Source: Diospyros lotus | Lineage: Eukaryota; Streptophyta; Magnoliopsida; Ericales; Ebenaceae | Assembly (NCBI RefSeq): GCF_014633365.1 | Contig: NC_068341.1 | Location: 42,922,044 to 42,986,043 of the forward strand | Length of the DNA stretch: 64,000 bases | Direction of reading: 5' to 3' | Shown here: piece after piece, positions 1-11,100 of the stretch | How positions within the stretch are numbered: position 1 is the first letter of the stretch | Layout: each line of letters begins with the position of its first letter | The notes under the pieces: model-generated | Told to the model about the DNA's origin: nothing | The model's input: only the letters and a program-made list of their open reading frames with translations | Databases searched by the model: none | Translations under genes and position numbers: made by a program

Positions 1-210
1 CATTGACCATTGACCAGTCTTCAAAATTAAATTAAAAAAAAAAAGAAAATAAAGGGGGGAAACACTAAATAGAAGAGAAGAAGAAGTACATGAACAAGCA
101 AAGCTTTCAAACAGAAGGGGGGGACCATGAGTAATAAAAGGGAAGTCTAGGGGCGGAAGTGAGAAGGAGAAATTAGATTTTGTTGAAACGAGTTGGCTGG
201 AGTTGACTCG
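1..210. other. 3' flank of the DELLA gene
   Basis: This is the region just past the DELLA stop codon, which is read on the minus strand. It should hold at least part of the 3' UTR. It contains purine-rich tracts on the plus strand, near 40-60 and 75-135. I see no clear polyadenylation signal and no other gene. Confidence 0.5.
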
Positions 211-1935
211 TTACAACCGGGAGTTGGTGGCCACTCGCCACGCTGAGGTGGCGATGAGCGGCCGGGTGTGCCACCCCAGCATCAGGCAGCCATCGTTCTC
301 CTCCACCCTGTAACCGTCGCCGCCGGCAAAGACAGCCAGTAGCATGCTCGCCTGCTTGAACGCGTTGGACCCCAGGTGAACCGGGTCGAAGCCAGCCGAA
401 CTCATACGAGTGTGCCACTGAGCCAGGGACTCGTGCCGCTCGACTCGGTCCGTCCCTTCGTAGGCGACCACGTTGCAGATCTGCCGACCCAGGTACATCT
501 CCGACATCAACAAGGCCTGATCGTCGGGCTGAGTCAACCCGGACACCTCCAGCGAGTCGAACATCGTCGAGTAGTAATGCAAAGCCTCGTTGAACCGGTC
601 CAGGAACACGGCCCCATTGTGGTTTGCTTCTTGCTCCACCACGGTCACGATCGTGGGCCTCATGGCCTTTATGGAGGCCAAAACCTTGTCGATCGCTCCG
701 GGTCGGGCCAGCAACGGGTGGAGCTCGAAAACCGAGTTCACGGCCACCGTTTCCACCTCGCTCGGCCGGATGTCGAGCATCGACGGATTGAGATCCGCCA
801 AGCTATTCGCCACAAACCCTCGAAATTCGAATTCGACGCCGATTGTTTCGGCCAACTGGGCCAGCTTCCAACCCACCTGCTGCAAAGCATCCGTGTTGTC
901 CGGCTGCGGCGGCCCAATTCCGGTGAGCCTAAACGCCGGGGGCCCGCCGGGCCGTAATGCCAAAGCTTGCATCAGCGCCGGCCACTGCATCCCCTGCTTC
1001 AAGCTGAAATCGATGACGTGGACTCGGCTGGCGGAGCCGAAAGCTTCGAGAATCGCCTGATTGGCGGTGAAGTGTGCGAATTTGAGATATGGACAGGTCT
1101 CGTAGAAGTGCATCTGGAGGAAATCGGAGTGGAAGGTTTCGAGAGAATCTTGGGGATAAATCTTGTAAATCCGGCGGGCCAAAGCATGGGCGAAGTAGGT
1201 GGCTACTTTCCGCATAGCGCCGGCCTGAGAAACCGCCAGCAAGCTCACGTGCTTCACCAAGGCCTCGGCGAGTTTAAGGTTGTCCTGCTGAACGGCCTCC
1301 GCGCAGGCCATCAACGAGTGGACCAGCCGCACGCCAGTCTCCTGCGAGTCTACCACCAACACCGGCCGCGCAGCAGCAGCCGTACCGCCAATCTCCGGCG
1401 GCGCCAACGCCGCCGCCGCCGTTTTCATCCGTTTGCACCCATTTTCCGAATCTAAACCCGACAATTCCCTCTGCTTACACACCGCATCGCCCGGAATCGC
1501 GCTCAAATCGTACTCCGAGTTGTCTTCGTAAATCCGGGGCTCCGGCTGCGAATTACCGAAGCTGTTTGAACCTGTAACAGTGGCAGAATCGGCTGGACCC
1601 AGCCCGACTGCCGGATGGGGCATCGGCGGCGCGTTGAGCTCGAACAGCATGGTCTGGACCCACCCGGACAGATCCGAAGGGTTGTAGTGAACCGTCTCGG
1701 ACCCGAGCTGTGAAATCCCTTCCTCCGGCGCTGTACCCATGACCATCTCCAGCTGCTCCAGCTTCTGGGCCACATCCGCCATGTCTGACAACTTCACCTT
1801 GTATCCCAGCACCGCCAGCAGCTCGTCCATCCCCGCGTCTGGCGGCTGCTCCTCCGCCCACATCTTGGCCTTCCCGGCCGCCGTCGACGCCATAGAAGAA
1901 CTCTCCCCCTTCTCCCGACCGCGATCTCGCCTCAT
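211..1935 (-). CDS. DELLA protein (GRAS family), repressor of gibberellin responses
   Basis: Intact, intronless 574-aa DELLA protein of the GAI/RGA type, at a normal length for the family. DELLA proteins are nuclear regulators that restrain growth; gibberellin-bound GID1 binds their N-terminus and sends them to SCF-mediated degradation. Visible motifs: [11 protein letters not shown] from residue 37, LEQLE at 59-63, TVHYNP at 81-86, a basic KRMK at 168-171 that could serve nuclear import, the first leucine-rich region about 200-260, VHVID at 305-309, LHPLL at 405-409, RVER at 497-500 and a C-terminal SAW region ending [11 protein letters not shown]. The degron is complete, so gibberellin responsiveness is expected. 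I chose the ATG at 1935 because the N-terminus MRRDRG resembles the MKRD start of other DELLAs; an in-frame ATG at 1893 (MASTAAG) is possible. GC is far above the surroundings. The family is certain; GAI, RGA and RGL-type names cannot be separated here. Confidence 0.97.
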   Translation of the reverse strand: MRRDRGREKGESSSMASTAAGKAKMWAEEQPPDAGMDELLAVLGYKVKLSDMADVAQKLEQLEMVMGTAPEEGISQLGSETVHYNPSDLSGWVQTMLFELNAPPMPHPAVGLGPADSATVTGSNSFGNSQPEPRIYEDNSEYDLSAIPGDAVCKQRELSGLDSENGCKRMKTAAAALAPPEIGGTAAAARPVLVVDSQETGVRLVHSLMACAEAVQQDNLKLAEALVKHVSLLAVSQAGAMRKVATYFAHALARRIYKIYPQDSLETFHSDFLQMHFYETCPYLKFAHFTANQAILEAFGSASRVHVIDFSLKQGMQWPALMQALALRPGGPPAFRLTGIGPPQPDNTDALQQVGWKLAQLAETIGVEFEFRGFVANSLADLNPSMLDIRPSEVETVAVNSVFELHPLLARPGAIDKVLASIKAMRPTIVTVVEQEANHNGAVFLDRFNEALHYYSTMFDSLEVSGLTQPDDQALLMSEMYLGRQICNVVAYEGTDRVERHESLAQWHTRMSSAGFDPVHLGSNAFKQASMLLAVFAGGDGYRVEENDGCLMLGWHTRPLIATSAWRVATNSRL

Positions 1936-1947
1936 TGCTTCCCAAAT

Positions 1948-1953
1948 TCACAT
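1948..1953 (-). promoter_or_regulatory. Start-stop codon pair (ATGTGA) in the DELLA leader
   Basis: On the minus strand an ATG is followed at once by TGA, 12 nt before the DELLA start codon. Minimal start-stop uORFs can hold or terminate scanning ribosomes. The sequence is seen directly; any effect is inference, and the pair matters only if the transcript starts upstream of it. Confidence 0.5.
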
Positions 1954-1986
1954 GAAATTCAAACCCAAATCCAACTCCAACTCCAA

Positions 1987-2005
1987 CTCTCTCTCTCTCT
2001 CTCTC
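1987..2005. repeat. CT/GA tract in the DELLA leader
   Basis: A (CT)9-type run on the plus strand, a GA run in the transcript sense, preceded at about 1970-1986 by three imperfect CCAACT repeats. Such tracts are common in plant 5' leaders and core promoters and are prone to length change. Confidence 0.85.
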
Positions 2006-2021
2006 AACCTCGTCTTGGTTT

Positions 2022-2090
2022 TTAGCAACGCAAAGTGCTCGAGCTCCAAGAGAGGAACTGAAGGAGGAGATAAGGAAGAACTGACGCCAT
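2022..2090 (-). promoter_or_regulatory. 22-codon upstream ORF before DELLA
   Basis: An ATG at 2090 opens a 22-codon frame on the minus strand (MASVLPYLLLQF...) that stops at 2022, 87 nt before the DELLA ATG. The peptide is hydrophobic. If transcription starts upstream of 2090, as a TATA-like sequence near 2150 would allow, this uORF would be scanned first. No homologous uORF is known to me, so this is a positional observation. Confidence 0.35.
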
Positions 2091-2147
2091 GATAATGTTC
2101 CTCTTTTTCCTTTTTAATTAATTTTTATCATTACATTACCCATTTAA

Positions 2148-2157
2148 ATAAATATAT
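2148..2157 (-). promoter_or_regulatory. Possible TATA box for DELLA
   Basis: The minus strand reads TATATTTATT here, about 210 bp before the start codon. The surroundings are AT-rich, so a chance match is likely. Transcription from it would start near 2120 and include the uORF and the start-stop pair. Confidence 0.25.
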
Positions 2158-2204
2158 TGCTTTATTTTAATAATTAATAATAATAATACTTTGATTGCGA
2201 TATA

Positions 2205-2480
2205 TTTTTGGAAAAATGGAAACTTTTTTGGCGGTTTGGAAATGGGGCCAAGTCGAGAGAAGGGAATCAAAGGAGCCGTGGCAGCACCGTAATGCTGCCA
2301 AGCGTGCCACCAATTCCATACGCCTCGCGCGTGGCCCAACTCCGTGCGACTGCCCTCCCTTATAATTTCTTTCTTTATTATTATTATTATACTACTATTA
2401 TTATATATAATAATTGCACGCACTATTTGCTTACGTGGACCCTCCTCTCCCTTCTCCACGCGCCCTTCCCGCTGCATTTC
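2205..2480. promoter_or_regulatory. GC-rich proximal upstream region of DELLA
   Basis: A GC-rich stretch between AT-rich flanks, including GCGCGTGG-like and CCACGC motifs. Open frames on both strands are short and show no protein family. Its place directly upstream of DELLA suggests promoter or conserved noncoding DNA. Confidence 0.35.
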
Positions 2481-2499
2481 TCACTTTCCAATGTCATTT

Positions 2500-3690
2500 T
2501 TTATCCCCCACTTGTACTGTTATGTAAATTAAATATTATATTTTCAAGCTTTAAATTTTTGTCAATAAAATAATATCACCAAATTTATATTTTTATTTAT
2601 ATACTTTCACTTTTTTGATATAGTTACTTAATTTTTTTTTTATTTTAATTATATCCAAGAACTTGATTTTTGATTTAATTTAATTTTTATATTTTAATAC
2701 TTTTTATATGCGAATTATTCGTTGTTTTGATTACATCAATGCATTTGTATTTTTTAATTAATTTAATTTTTTATATTTTTAATATATAATCAAAAATAAA
2801 ATAAAATGACAAAATACACGTCACATTCTATTCATGTCAAAATATAAAAGTTAAATTGATTTGAAAATATAAATCTAAATGTGCAATCGAAATAATGAAA
2901 AGTTTAAGTTACCATATAAAAAAAAAAAAATCAAGGTAAAGAAGTTAAATTGATTTGAATATGCATGTCTAGGATTGTAATTGAGACAACAAAAAATTTG
3001 AGTGACCACGTAAGAAAAAACGCAAGAGTACATAGGCAAAAGATATAGGTTTGGCCAAAGTATGAGAGTTACAACTCGAAAAGTTTGAGTGATCACAAAA
3101 ACAAAAAATTAAAGTAAGGAGTTAAATTGATCGAGTTGAGTTAGTTTCAATTAAAATTATTTAATAAAATACTTGAACTCAAACCTAGAAACGAGTAACA
3201 TTTCGGTTAAATTAAAATAATCGAACCAAATTGGTCGAAATTGTAAGTTCAATTTGATCCAAGCTGTAGGTTAGTTCAGTTTGGTTTGATTTTCAACTTT
3301 GACAATTTTAATTATTTAAATTTGGTTCGGTTCCATATTGAAAAAAATTAAAATATAAAAACGATATTATTTTTTTTATTTTTCACTTTTTTATAATTTT
3401 TTTATTTTTATTTTTTTTCAATTTTTGATTTGTTGGATTTGAACATATATTTGGTTGACTTAATTCGATTTTTAATAGAAATTCAATCTATTTGATTTGA
3501 GTTATTCAATTAATTTAATGACCAAACAACGCACTTAAGGCATTAAAAATATTCAAATTGAGTTTAAGTCTTCGAACATATTTAGAGTATTTGGTCATAA
3601 ACTCAATTTAATATATCCTAAAATTGAAATAATTTAAAATAATATTATTTATTTAAGTGAGAGGAATTCATTTCTATTATTATAGATAAA
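2500..3690. other. AT-rich intergenic DNA with a hAT-MITE remnant
   Basis: No gene. The part near 3190-3500 has the CGAGTAACATTTCGGTTAA-type end and the CGGTTCGG/TTGGTTCGG wording seen in the hAT-type elements at 12.6, 26.6 and 50.9 kb, so it is probably a decayed copy without readable ends. The rest is A/T tracts. Confidence 0.5.
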
Positions 3691-3699
3691 TAATATTAG

Positions 3700-4115
3700 T
3701 CAGTCACCGACGGGGCGCGTGGGAGGAAGCATGGCATGTGCGCGAGAGAGAGGATTTTAGTGGTACTGCAGCCGAAGGGAAGGAACATTTTATTTCGTGG
3801 ATGGCCCACACTAACAGCACGGACAGTCAACTTCGCACCCAGCGCTTCTCCGCAGCACGTGATGCCACGTGCAGCCAGAATAAACGCAAATACGGACGGC
3901 CCCAGTAGAGGCTTTCCTACACGTGCGCGCACCAGCGCGTCAGTGAAATCATTCACTGTGGGACCAGAAAATAAGCAGATCGAGGATTCAGACGTCAACA
4001 TCGGTTGCGGGGAACCCCTACCGGGTCCCACTACTGAAAACTACGTAATGACGGCGTCTGGCTCGGATGACGGCGTTAGTTTCCAGCTGCTGATTGACTC
4101 TACTGTGATAAACTA
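3700..4115. promoter_or_regulatory. GC-rich island with clustered ACGT cores
   Basis: About 400 bp of GC-rich DNA in an AT-rich region. It holds several ACGT-core elements: CACGTG (3857-3862), CCACGTGC shortly after, ACACGTGCGCGC near 3920, GACGTCAAC near 3990 and TACGTAATGACG near 4042. CGCG-type boxes are also present. Both strands carry an open frame of over 110 codons, but neither protein resembles a known family. G-box/ABRE-like clusters are typical of bZIP and bHLH targets, so a distal DELLA control element or an orphan promoter is more likely than a gene. Confidence 0.4.
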
Positions 4116-4116
4116 G

Positions 4117-5490
4117 ATTAAAAAATTATAAATATTTTTTTTATAATTATAAAATCTATAAAAAAAAGATTATTCTTAAAAATTATTAATTAAAATTTTA
4201 TTATTTTTCTGTGCTAATTTGGGAATTTTTATACAAGGGTTCATTTATATTTATATGTGTTATTTGGCATATTTTGTAAACTATTATAATTAAATTTAAA
4301 AATATTATTTAAACACTGAGCAATAATATTTGATATATGATATTGTATTTTGTAATATTTTATAATATATGTTGTAATATTTTTATCAAGTAACAGAGCA
4401 TTTAATGCATTAATTTTCAAAATTCAAATATTAATGTTGCTTATTAATAAATGTATTGTATTTAGTAATAAATATTTTATTATTAAATTGTCAACAAATC
4501 CTCCCATATTTGAATCAGTCTCTCTTTAAACTAGAGAGTTATTTTGGACGCAAGACTAATTTAAGTATGATAGAATTTACAGACGACCTTACTCATATCC
4601 CTAATTTATTTATTTCTCAATAGGTCATTCGTCATCAAGGCAATCACTAGTCATCGAGACACTCACTCGCTCTTTATCAAAACTATCTCCTACACTACAA
4701 ATTTATTATTGTATTCATACTACAACATAAATAATAGAAACATCTAGTGTAAAAAATAAGGTACATTAAATATATCTTAATGAGTGCTTTATTAAAAATT
4801 AAGAAGTTGTTCTCTTCGTATTTTAATTTTAAGTTTTGAATTCATTTTTAATTTTCTGTTTCGAGAATATATTTTGAGATCGTTGAAAACGGGTTCTTTT
4901 TATCTTTAGTGTTTTTTTTAAAAAAAAAAATTTGACCGTATTTGTAATAAAAATGGCTAAAACAATTTTTGTTATTTTGAATTTTATTTATATTTTTTTA
5001 TTTTAAAAAAATTGAAAATAAATATATTTTTACTATTTTAAAAAATTTAAAATAAGCTATAAAACCAGTCATAAAAATATATGTTTTAGTGGCTTTGGAT
5101 CCTTCTTTTATTCATTTTTTAAAACACTTTATTTAGTGATTAATAAATAATATGTACTATGTATATTTTTAAACAAAGTGCATTTACTATATTATAATAT
5201 ATTGTACCATCTGACTGACACCTCCACCTTCAGATTGGTCCCCTATGCATATGATATTGCCACGTTCCTTACATTTATCTCAACCTCTGGTCCCCCATCC
5301 CTATTTTCTTTTTCTTTTTTTAATCTTTTCTTATTTCCATATTCCCCTTTTTAAATAATATTAACTGTAAAATATATTATATCTAAAAAAATCACAACTC
5401 ATTAATTAAACCCTAACCAGATCTGATTGTCACGCTTAGGTGGATGCATTTGTGGATTTTTAAATTAATACATCTTGAGGCTATAATCAT
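4117..5490. other. AT-rich intergenic DNA
   Basis: No gene or bounded repeat recognised. A less AT-rich patch at about 5210-5310 has no supported coding content. Confidence 0.6.
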
Positions 5491-5509
5491 TCAGGTGTGT
5501 CATTTGACT

Positions 5510-5750
5510 ATTTTCAAGACGATTTTTGTATTGAAACGTCAAGAAATATCAAAAAGATATTTTTGAGTTATTTTTGTAATTTTAAAAATATTTTAAAGAT
5601 ATTTTGTAATATTAAAAAATATCAAAATTTGAAACGCATTTCTGTCCACAAAGAGGTTATAGGTATTTTTTTGCATATTCGTTTCCTTTTTCTTTAAAAA
5701 AATTCTATTTTCTTATTTCACTTTCATATCGTATTTATTTCTGTTTCTAG
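5510..5750 (+). repeat. Dispersed repeat R1, copy 1
   Basis: Opens with a TATTGAAACGTCAAGAAATATC-like word, passes through TTTTGTAATTTTAAAAATATTTT and CATTTCTGTCCAC, and closes with ATCGTATTTATTTCTG. The same order of words recurs near 15.46, 19.22 and, inverted, 28.93 kb. It is non-coding; possibly a MITE, but terminal repeats are weak. Confidence 0.6.
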
Positions 5751-5793
5751 GTAACCTAGTCTTGACCTAATAACCTTTGTCTTTTAGGGTAAT

Positions 5794-5889
5794 TTTTGGA
5801 GGTCTATTCATGAAAAGGGTTCAAAATTAACTGTCAAAAAGTTTTGGAGGTCTATTCATGAAAAGGGTTCAAAATTAAGTGTCAAAAAG
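5794..5889. repeat. 48-bp tandem duplication
   Basis: A 48-bp unit beginning TTTTGGAGGTCTATTCATG occurs twice in a row with almost no change, so it is recent. No coding role is visible. Confidence 0.85.
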
Positions 5890-6389
5890 TTTCAAATTTA
5901 AGGTTATAGGTGTTTAGGAGAGGTTCAATGATAGAAAATAATGAAATAGTATAAAGGATGAAACGTGATTTATCTTGTTTACGGGATTACAGTTATTAGT
6001 AATGGAATGAAAGAAAATTAGATAGACAGCTTTTATTTTTTTATTTTTTTCAATCTATATCTTATATATACTCCGATTATGATGGATTAAGTTTTTTTAA
6101 GATATGAGAGAAAATAAAAGAGTAGATTGACAAGATGCTATACTAACACAAAGGAATCAAAACACGTATTTTATCTCTTTACTTAAACTCATAAATTATA
6201 TAACGAGGGATTACTCAAGCATTAGCTAACTAGCAATCAAACCCACAACATCGACAATGTTTCTAAACTCTTTTATCACAACATTATTACCTAATGTGAC
6301 ATAAGTAAAGCCCATTAAAAGACTAAACAAATCCAAAAGTTAAAAATAATTATTCAAACTAAAAAATGTAAATTTTCACTTAATTTGGG

Positions 6390-7075
6390 GAGGTCCTAAA
6401 TAAAGCGTAAACAACATAGCTCTTCTCGAAGGTGAAAATTGGTCAATCGTGATTCGTCTTGCCCGCACTAAAAAAATAAATATAAGAGAGAAGAAGAGAA
6501 AGCACACAAATGGATTTTTACGTGATTCGACCAAAACGATACTTACTCCACGACTGTTCTCTGGGTATTCCGGCAGAGTAACAATATGTTATTGCTTTTG
6601 TTCCCCTTTATAATAGTGTTTTTGACCCCTATTTATAATGATGGGTGTTTATAATTGCATAAAATATAAAAGTGAAAGAATGACATCATGGAGACAAGAT
6701 GTCTTTATCAAGTCCATAAAATCGGGAGTGAGCTTCGTATTACCAGGGATCTGGTTAGCATCAAATAAAGTAGGTGGGTCCTTACATCCGGTTATTCAGT
6801 AACCATTTTGTTATGCGAGTTGAATAGTTTGACCGACGAGCTGTGTAGTTATTTAGCAAACTTCATGGTCGTCCATTGAGCTAGGGGCTTCGCTACCAAC
6901 TCGTTTGATTCAGTTGTTCTAAGCTCGCTTGATACCACGATTTGAGCTTAGGTCTAGCGACGTGCGACCTCATTCTGAAGGTTTTGGCCTTGGGTTTGTT
7001 AAGGCTCGGGAGATTGGGGCGGCCTGCTGGGTTAAGACCAGCCCGCTTAATTCTTTTTGGGAAATACCCATAACA
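6390..7075 (-). mobile_element. LTR-retrotransposon LTR remnant
   Basis: Read on the minus strand it starts TGTTATGGGTATTTCCC at 7075. It then carries a TATAAATAGGGG TATA-type sequence near 6640 and a U5-like stretch with CACGTAAAAATCC wording near 6520, an order typical of a plant LTR. No partner LTR, internal coding region or clean TSD was found, and the far end near 6390 is uncertain. Confidence 0.5.
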
Positions 7076-7079
7076 ACTC

Positions 7080-8758
7080 CGACATTTGAAAATTTATTTG
7101 AGAATTTTGCAAAAAGGATAGACATTATCCATAATGTTAGAATAAACATTATTTGTAAGAATTTTAATTCTAGTAAATCCCGAAAATGATCTAAGCTCAT
7201 ATATAAATATATGAGCCATCGTTCTAAAAAATGTACATATTTAATATTAGTTTCAATATAATTTTTTAATTTTTAATATCATATTTAAGTATCGGAGTGT
7301 TTGTGCAAGAACTTTCTTACGCCATTCGATCATTCTCTTTCTTGCAGAGTTCAATCGACTTGACGATAACATTTCTAATTATTCATTATTATATTTGAGC
7401 AACAAGGCTGCCCAAATTTAGGTTGCTTCTAACTAAAAATAATACAATTGAAATAATAATAATAATATATATGAACAAGAAGAATAGTTAAGTCAAGGGT
7501 TAACATATTCTTTTGGTATCTATCATATGTACTTCATGGAGGCAACAGGCCACAAGATTCCTTAATTGTTAGATCAAATTAGGAGTAGACAAAGCATTAG
7601 CGATGAGACGTTTGCTATCGTCGTCAATGCCCATGAAGGAAAAAGTTGCTTTTAGACCGTATTATTCCTCGTCTTTGTTAATTAAGACTTTGAGCCGGCC
7701 GGCATCCCTAATCAAATTAATTAAATAATAATTAATCCATTTAACTAATACACCACATTCATTGTCATATATATAACAAATAAAAGCTAAAATAATAATA
7801 ATAATAATAATAATAATCAATATTTGCCAAGCCAAATCAAATATAAAAAAAAAAAAAAATTATCTTCAAAAAGTCACCGTCTAGTCCTTTTAAATTGTTT
7901 GGGACCTTATTATTTTCAAACTTTTAATTTGAATAGATCAAACTCTGATGGTTCTACATCGACTTTGACTGGACCGAATCGAACCATTTTTTTTTTCTAA
8001 CTCATGATTGAACCAATTTATCCGATTTGATTCTAAAATTAAACGCTAATAATGATAATTATAAAAATGCCTATGCATATAATAATTAAGTTGTATTAAA
8101 GTAATGGAACAATTGATCAAAGAAATGCCAACAAAGTAATGGTCATAATGTAGGATCAAACTATATTTTCCCTTGCATCGGATCCTCATAATTAAGGGTT
8201 TGAATCTCTCAAATTGAACCAAATATGATGCCATTTTGTCCCTATAAACTTGGCCTCTATCAATCAAAATCTCTATTGGAGTTTATACCCTCGTTTAGTA
8301 TTTAATTGTAATAGTTTTTCTTTCTAAATAAAAACAACATCTTATTGTATATTTTTTAAAATAAAAGGGTCTCATTCATTTCATTTCAATTAAAATTTCT
8401 TAAACACGAAACCTATTTATGAGAAATAGACCTTGTTTTCTATTCCATGCATGGAACCATCACTGTGCTCGTGGGACTAAGATAGTGACTTTTCCTTTTA
8501 ATTAAATAAGATCTATGACTTAAATTAGATATTCTCTAGTGATTGAGAACCCTTATAGTTATATTTATGAAAAGTCATTGTACTAGTCACACCACTTATC
8601 ACCTTATATGCTATGAAGAATATAATGTTTAGTTACTATTTAATTGTATTTTGTTCAACTAACTAACTAATATATAGAAGGGGGTACTAACTAAAAAGAG
8701 AAATAATGAGATAATTATAATTAAAAAATTTTAAAACCCTAATTATAGTTCGAGAGTC
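7080..8758. other. AT-rich intergenic DNA with an (AAT)n microsatellite
   Basis: No gene. A microsatellite of about nine AAT units lies at 7790-7817. The remainder is AT-rich without a recognised repeat. Confidence 0.6.
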
Positions 8759-8759
8759 C

Positions 8760-9069
8760 CTCGAAACTACTCTCAGGGCATAGATCAACTAGTAAAAAAA
8801 GAATGTGTTGGGGTGTTATTTTTTGGACTCCTAAGTTTCGTGTTCGAGTTTTGGCTAAAAGATAGTTCAGTAGGTAAGGAGTGGCCTTGAAAAAAAAAAA
8901 TGTTTGTCATTTTTATATTTGCAGTTGTATTAAGAGTCAAAATCTGTCTGTTGAATTTTCTAATTTATTTTTCTTGCTGAAATTATGAGGTCGAATAGTA
9001 AGAATATTTGTGATAATGTGTTAACTCTAAAAAAAGAAAAAAAAAGAAGAGAGTATCTCGAAACTTCTC
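8760..9069 (+). mobile_element. SINE-B, composite-looking retroposon, copy 1
   Basis: The body, about 8773-9056, is flanked by CTCGAAACTACTC and CTCGAAACTTCTC, 12 of 13 bases alike, and ends in an A-rich tail. The head has a box-B-like GTGTTCGAGTTTTG near 8840. The second half, after an internal A-run near 8890, matches the second half of the copy at 49.77-50.02 kb. No protein is encoded. The features are those of a SINE mobilised by a LINE. Confidence 0.65.
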
Positions 9070-9600
9070 CTAAAAGGATATAAAATACATATTAAAAATA
9101 AGATTTTATTTATTTTGAGTCAAAAGCATGACTTGAAAAATCTAAATTGGTTGGAACCATATTTCTAGTTGGGTTGGAAATGTCACATCGGGCCACCGCT
9201 AAGAGTGCATGGAATTCATAAAAAGCGAAAGGGAAATGGAGAAAATAACACTAAGGGGGAATGGATCTTTCAACTTTCCCATGATTTCTTCGGCCACAGA
9301 GAAGAAGCCAAGTCAAATTAGGCTTTTTTGGGGTCTGAATTCGGATAAGCTTTTCTTGCTTTGGCACCTACATATTATGATCACATTCATGATTAACTAC
9401 CAACACCTGATTGTGACACCTTTCTTTCTTTCTCTTCAAGTTCATTAATAAAAATAATTTAATTAATAGTAACAATATATAGTGTTACTTGATTAAAAAA
9501 AGGGTTAATAACTTAATGTTGTGATATTGTCCGAAAGGCTAGAGCCCAATTGAAGAATTGTGTGTCGTGTCGGTTTGTAAAGATTATTTGTTAAATTTAT
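9070..9600. other. Intergenic DNA
   Basis: No gene supported. An open frame at 9209-9448 has no recognisable domain and its base use does not differ from the surroundings. Confidence 0.55.
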
Positions 9601-9629
9601 TTATGGGTATAATATTTTTTTTATTAATT

Positions 9630-9840
9630 ATTGTGTTTAACTTAGGTGTCTGAGACTTTTCTTTTTTATAATTAAAAATTTCATAAAATCAAGTAAAGCT
9701 ATCTACATGTCTAAGTTAATGTATGTTTCGAGTCTCCTAACAAAAGAGTAAAAAGATCAAAATAGCTAAAGTACCAATGAATATAGAGTCATCCCAATTA
9801 TAAGAAAAAATAGAATATACAAATATTAAGAGAAAATTTT
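9630..9840 (-). mobile_element. LINE 3'-end fragment
   Basis: Shares the words CGAGTCTCCTAA, AAAAGATC and ACCAATGAA, in that order, with fragments at 24.44, 26.14 and 54.22 kb. On the minus strand the better copies run from a GGAGACTCGGGG-type word into TTTATTTACAAAAG, the look of a plant L1 3' UTR. No reverse-transcriptase reading frame is present. Confidence 0.45.
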
Positions 9841-9849
9841 TATGAATGT

Positions 9850-11100
9850 CACGTTCTAGAACCATTCAAAGAAGCATATTCCCTCACCATTATAACTTAA
9901 AGTAACAAAGCATACTCATGACTTGAATTCCCGTAAAACATGAAAGATGACTCAAAAAATGAATAAACAATATGCTGGCAAGACTCTTTTAGGGTCCGCT
10001 TTGGTAAACCAAAACCCTTTGTCTATAGGTCTAATGTGAAAATTTATCCATTACAATTATCATAGTATTCTTTGTCAATTTGGGCATTGATTGTGCATTT
10101 TTCGACATCATTAATTCATCAAAATTATTAATTCATCCATTAGAGACAAATATAATTTTATATGGGGGTGATTTGTTGTTCGCGTATATTGCTCGATGCG
10201 AGCATGCAAGGGGTGGGTGTGAAGAGAGGGGTGGGGTCACGCCCTATCAAGTCAGGCAATGAGCTGACAAGTCTTATATTATCCAGTACAGATAATATAA
10301 TAATTTTTAATTTTATATATTAAATAGTAATTCCGTTGTGTTAATAGTAGAATATCAACACATATACTCGAATAAAATATTCTAGGCATGACTAAGAATC
10401 TTAGAACGATCAATCAAATAAAAAAATCAATAAATGCTTCTCTATAGAGAATATGGATGGAGTAAAATAAAATAAATTTTAACCAAAAAGGTTAAAAAAG
10501 AAAGACCATAATAATCACAAATAAATAAACAACGAAATTAGTGCTCCACATGCGAATCTTAAAAACGCAAGTAAATGTGAATGCATGGGTGAAGGGTCGC
10601 TGTCGCCGGGGAAGTAAATCAAGGTCCCGGAGAGAATTCCACGGCGTTGGGATTGCGAGACTGACCAGTTGATTCTTGACGCTGACAATCAATACCTCCA
10701 GCGCCAGCCATTTATCTTTGGCCAATCCAAACTCCGATTTAAATATAAAATTTTTGATATTTTATATAATATTTAAATATTAATATTTAATAAATTATTA
10801 ATAATTATTCACAATACGAGTGAATAAAATAATTTTTTAATCTTTAATATTAAGTGCGACAAAATATATTAAAATTTTGTGTCCAAATAATATTTTCGGA
10901 TTAGGGTTGGGGCAGACACAAGGGCCCCTCGCGGCCTCCACACTGCCTTCATTCATTTAATCGATCCCATCTTTTTGAACAGATGAGTGAATATGTCTCC
11001 AACTCCACTTGTTCTTGTTCTCGTGGAGAAAGGGCCCCTTCATGTCGCCAAGGCCATTTTCAGGATGTCAGGGTCACTTTTGAATATCCTGGTGGGTTGG
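9850..11100. other. Intergenic DNA with three GC-richer patches
   Basis: Less AT-rich patches lie at about 10170-10270, 10540-10735 and 10900-11095. None shows a recognisable protein. A 77-codon minus-strand frame at 10492-10725 resembles no family known to me. They may be old regulatory or transposon pieces. Confidence 0.45.

Noticed and set aside
376..1775. Several long open frames overlapping DELLA on both strands
   Set aside because: They are shadows of the GC-rich DELLA coding sequence in other frames and show no domain of their own.
3736..4116. Open frame of 126 codons in the GC-rich island
   Set aside because: No recognisable domain, and an overlapping open frame of similar length runs on the other strand. 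GC-rich DNA is enough to explain both.
10492..10725. 77-codon minus-strand frame starting MAKDKWLALEV
   Set aside because: Resembles no family I know, has no neighbouring exon or splice context, and is no longer than expected in a GC-richer patch.
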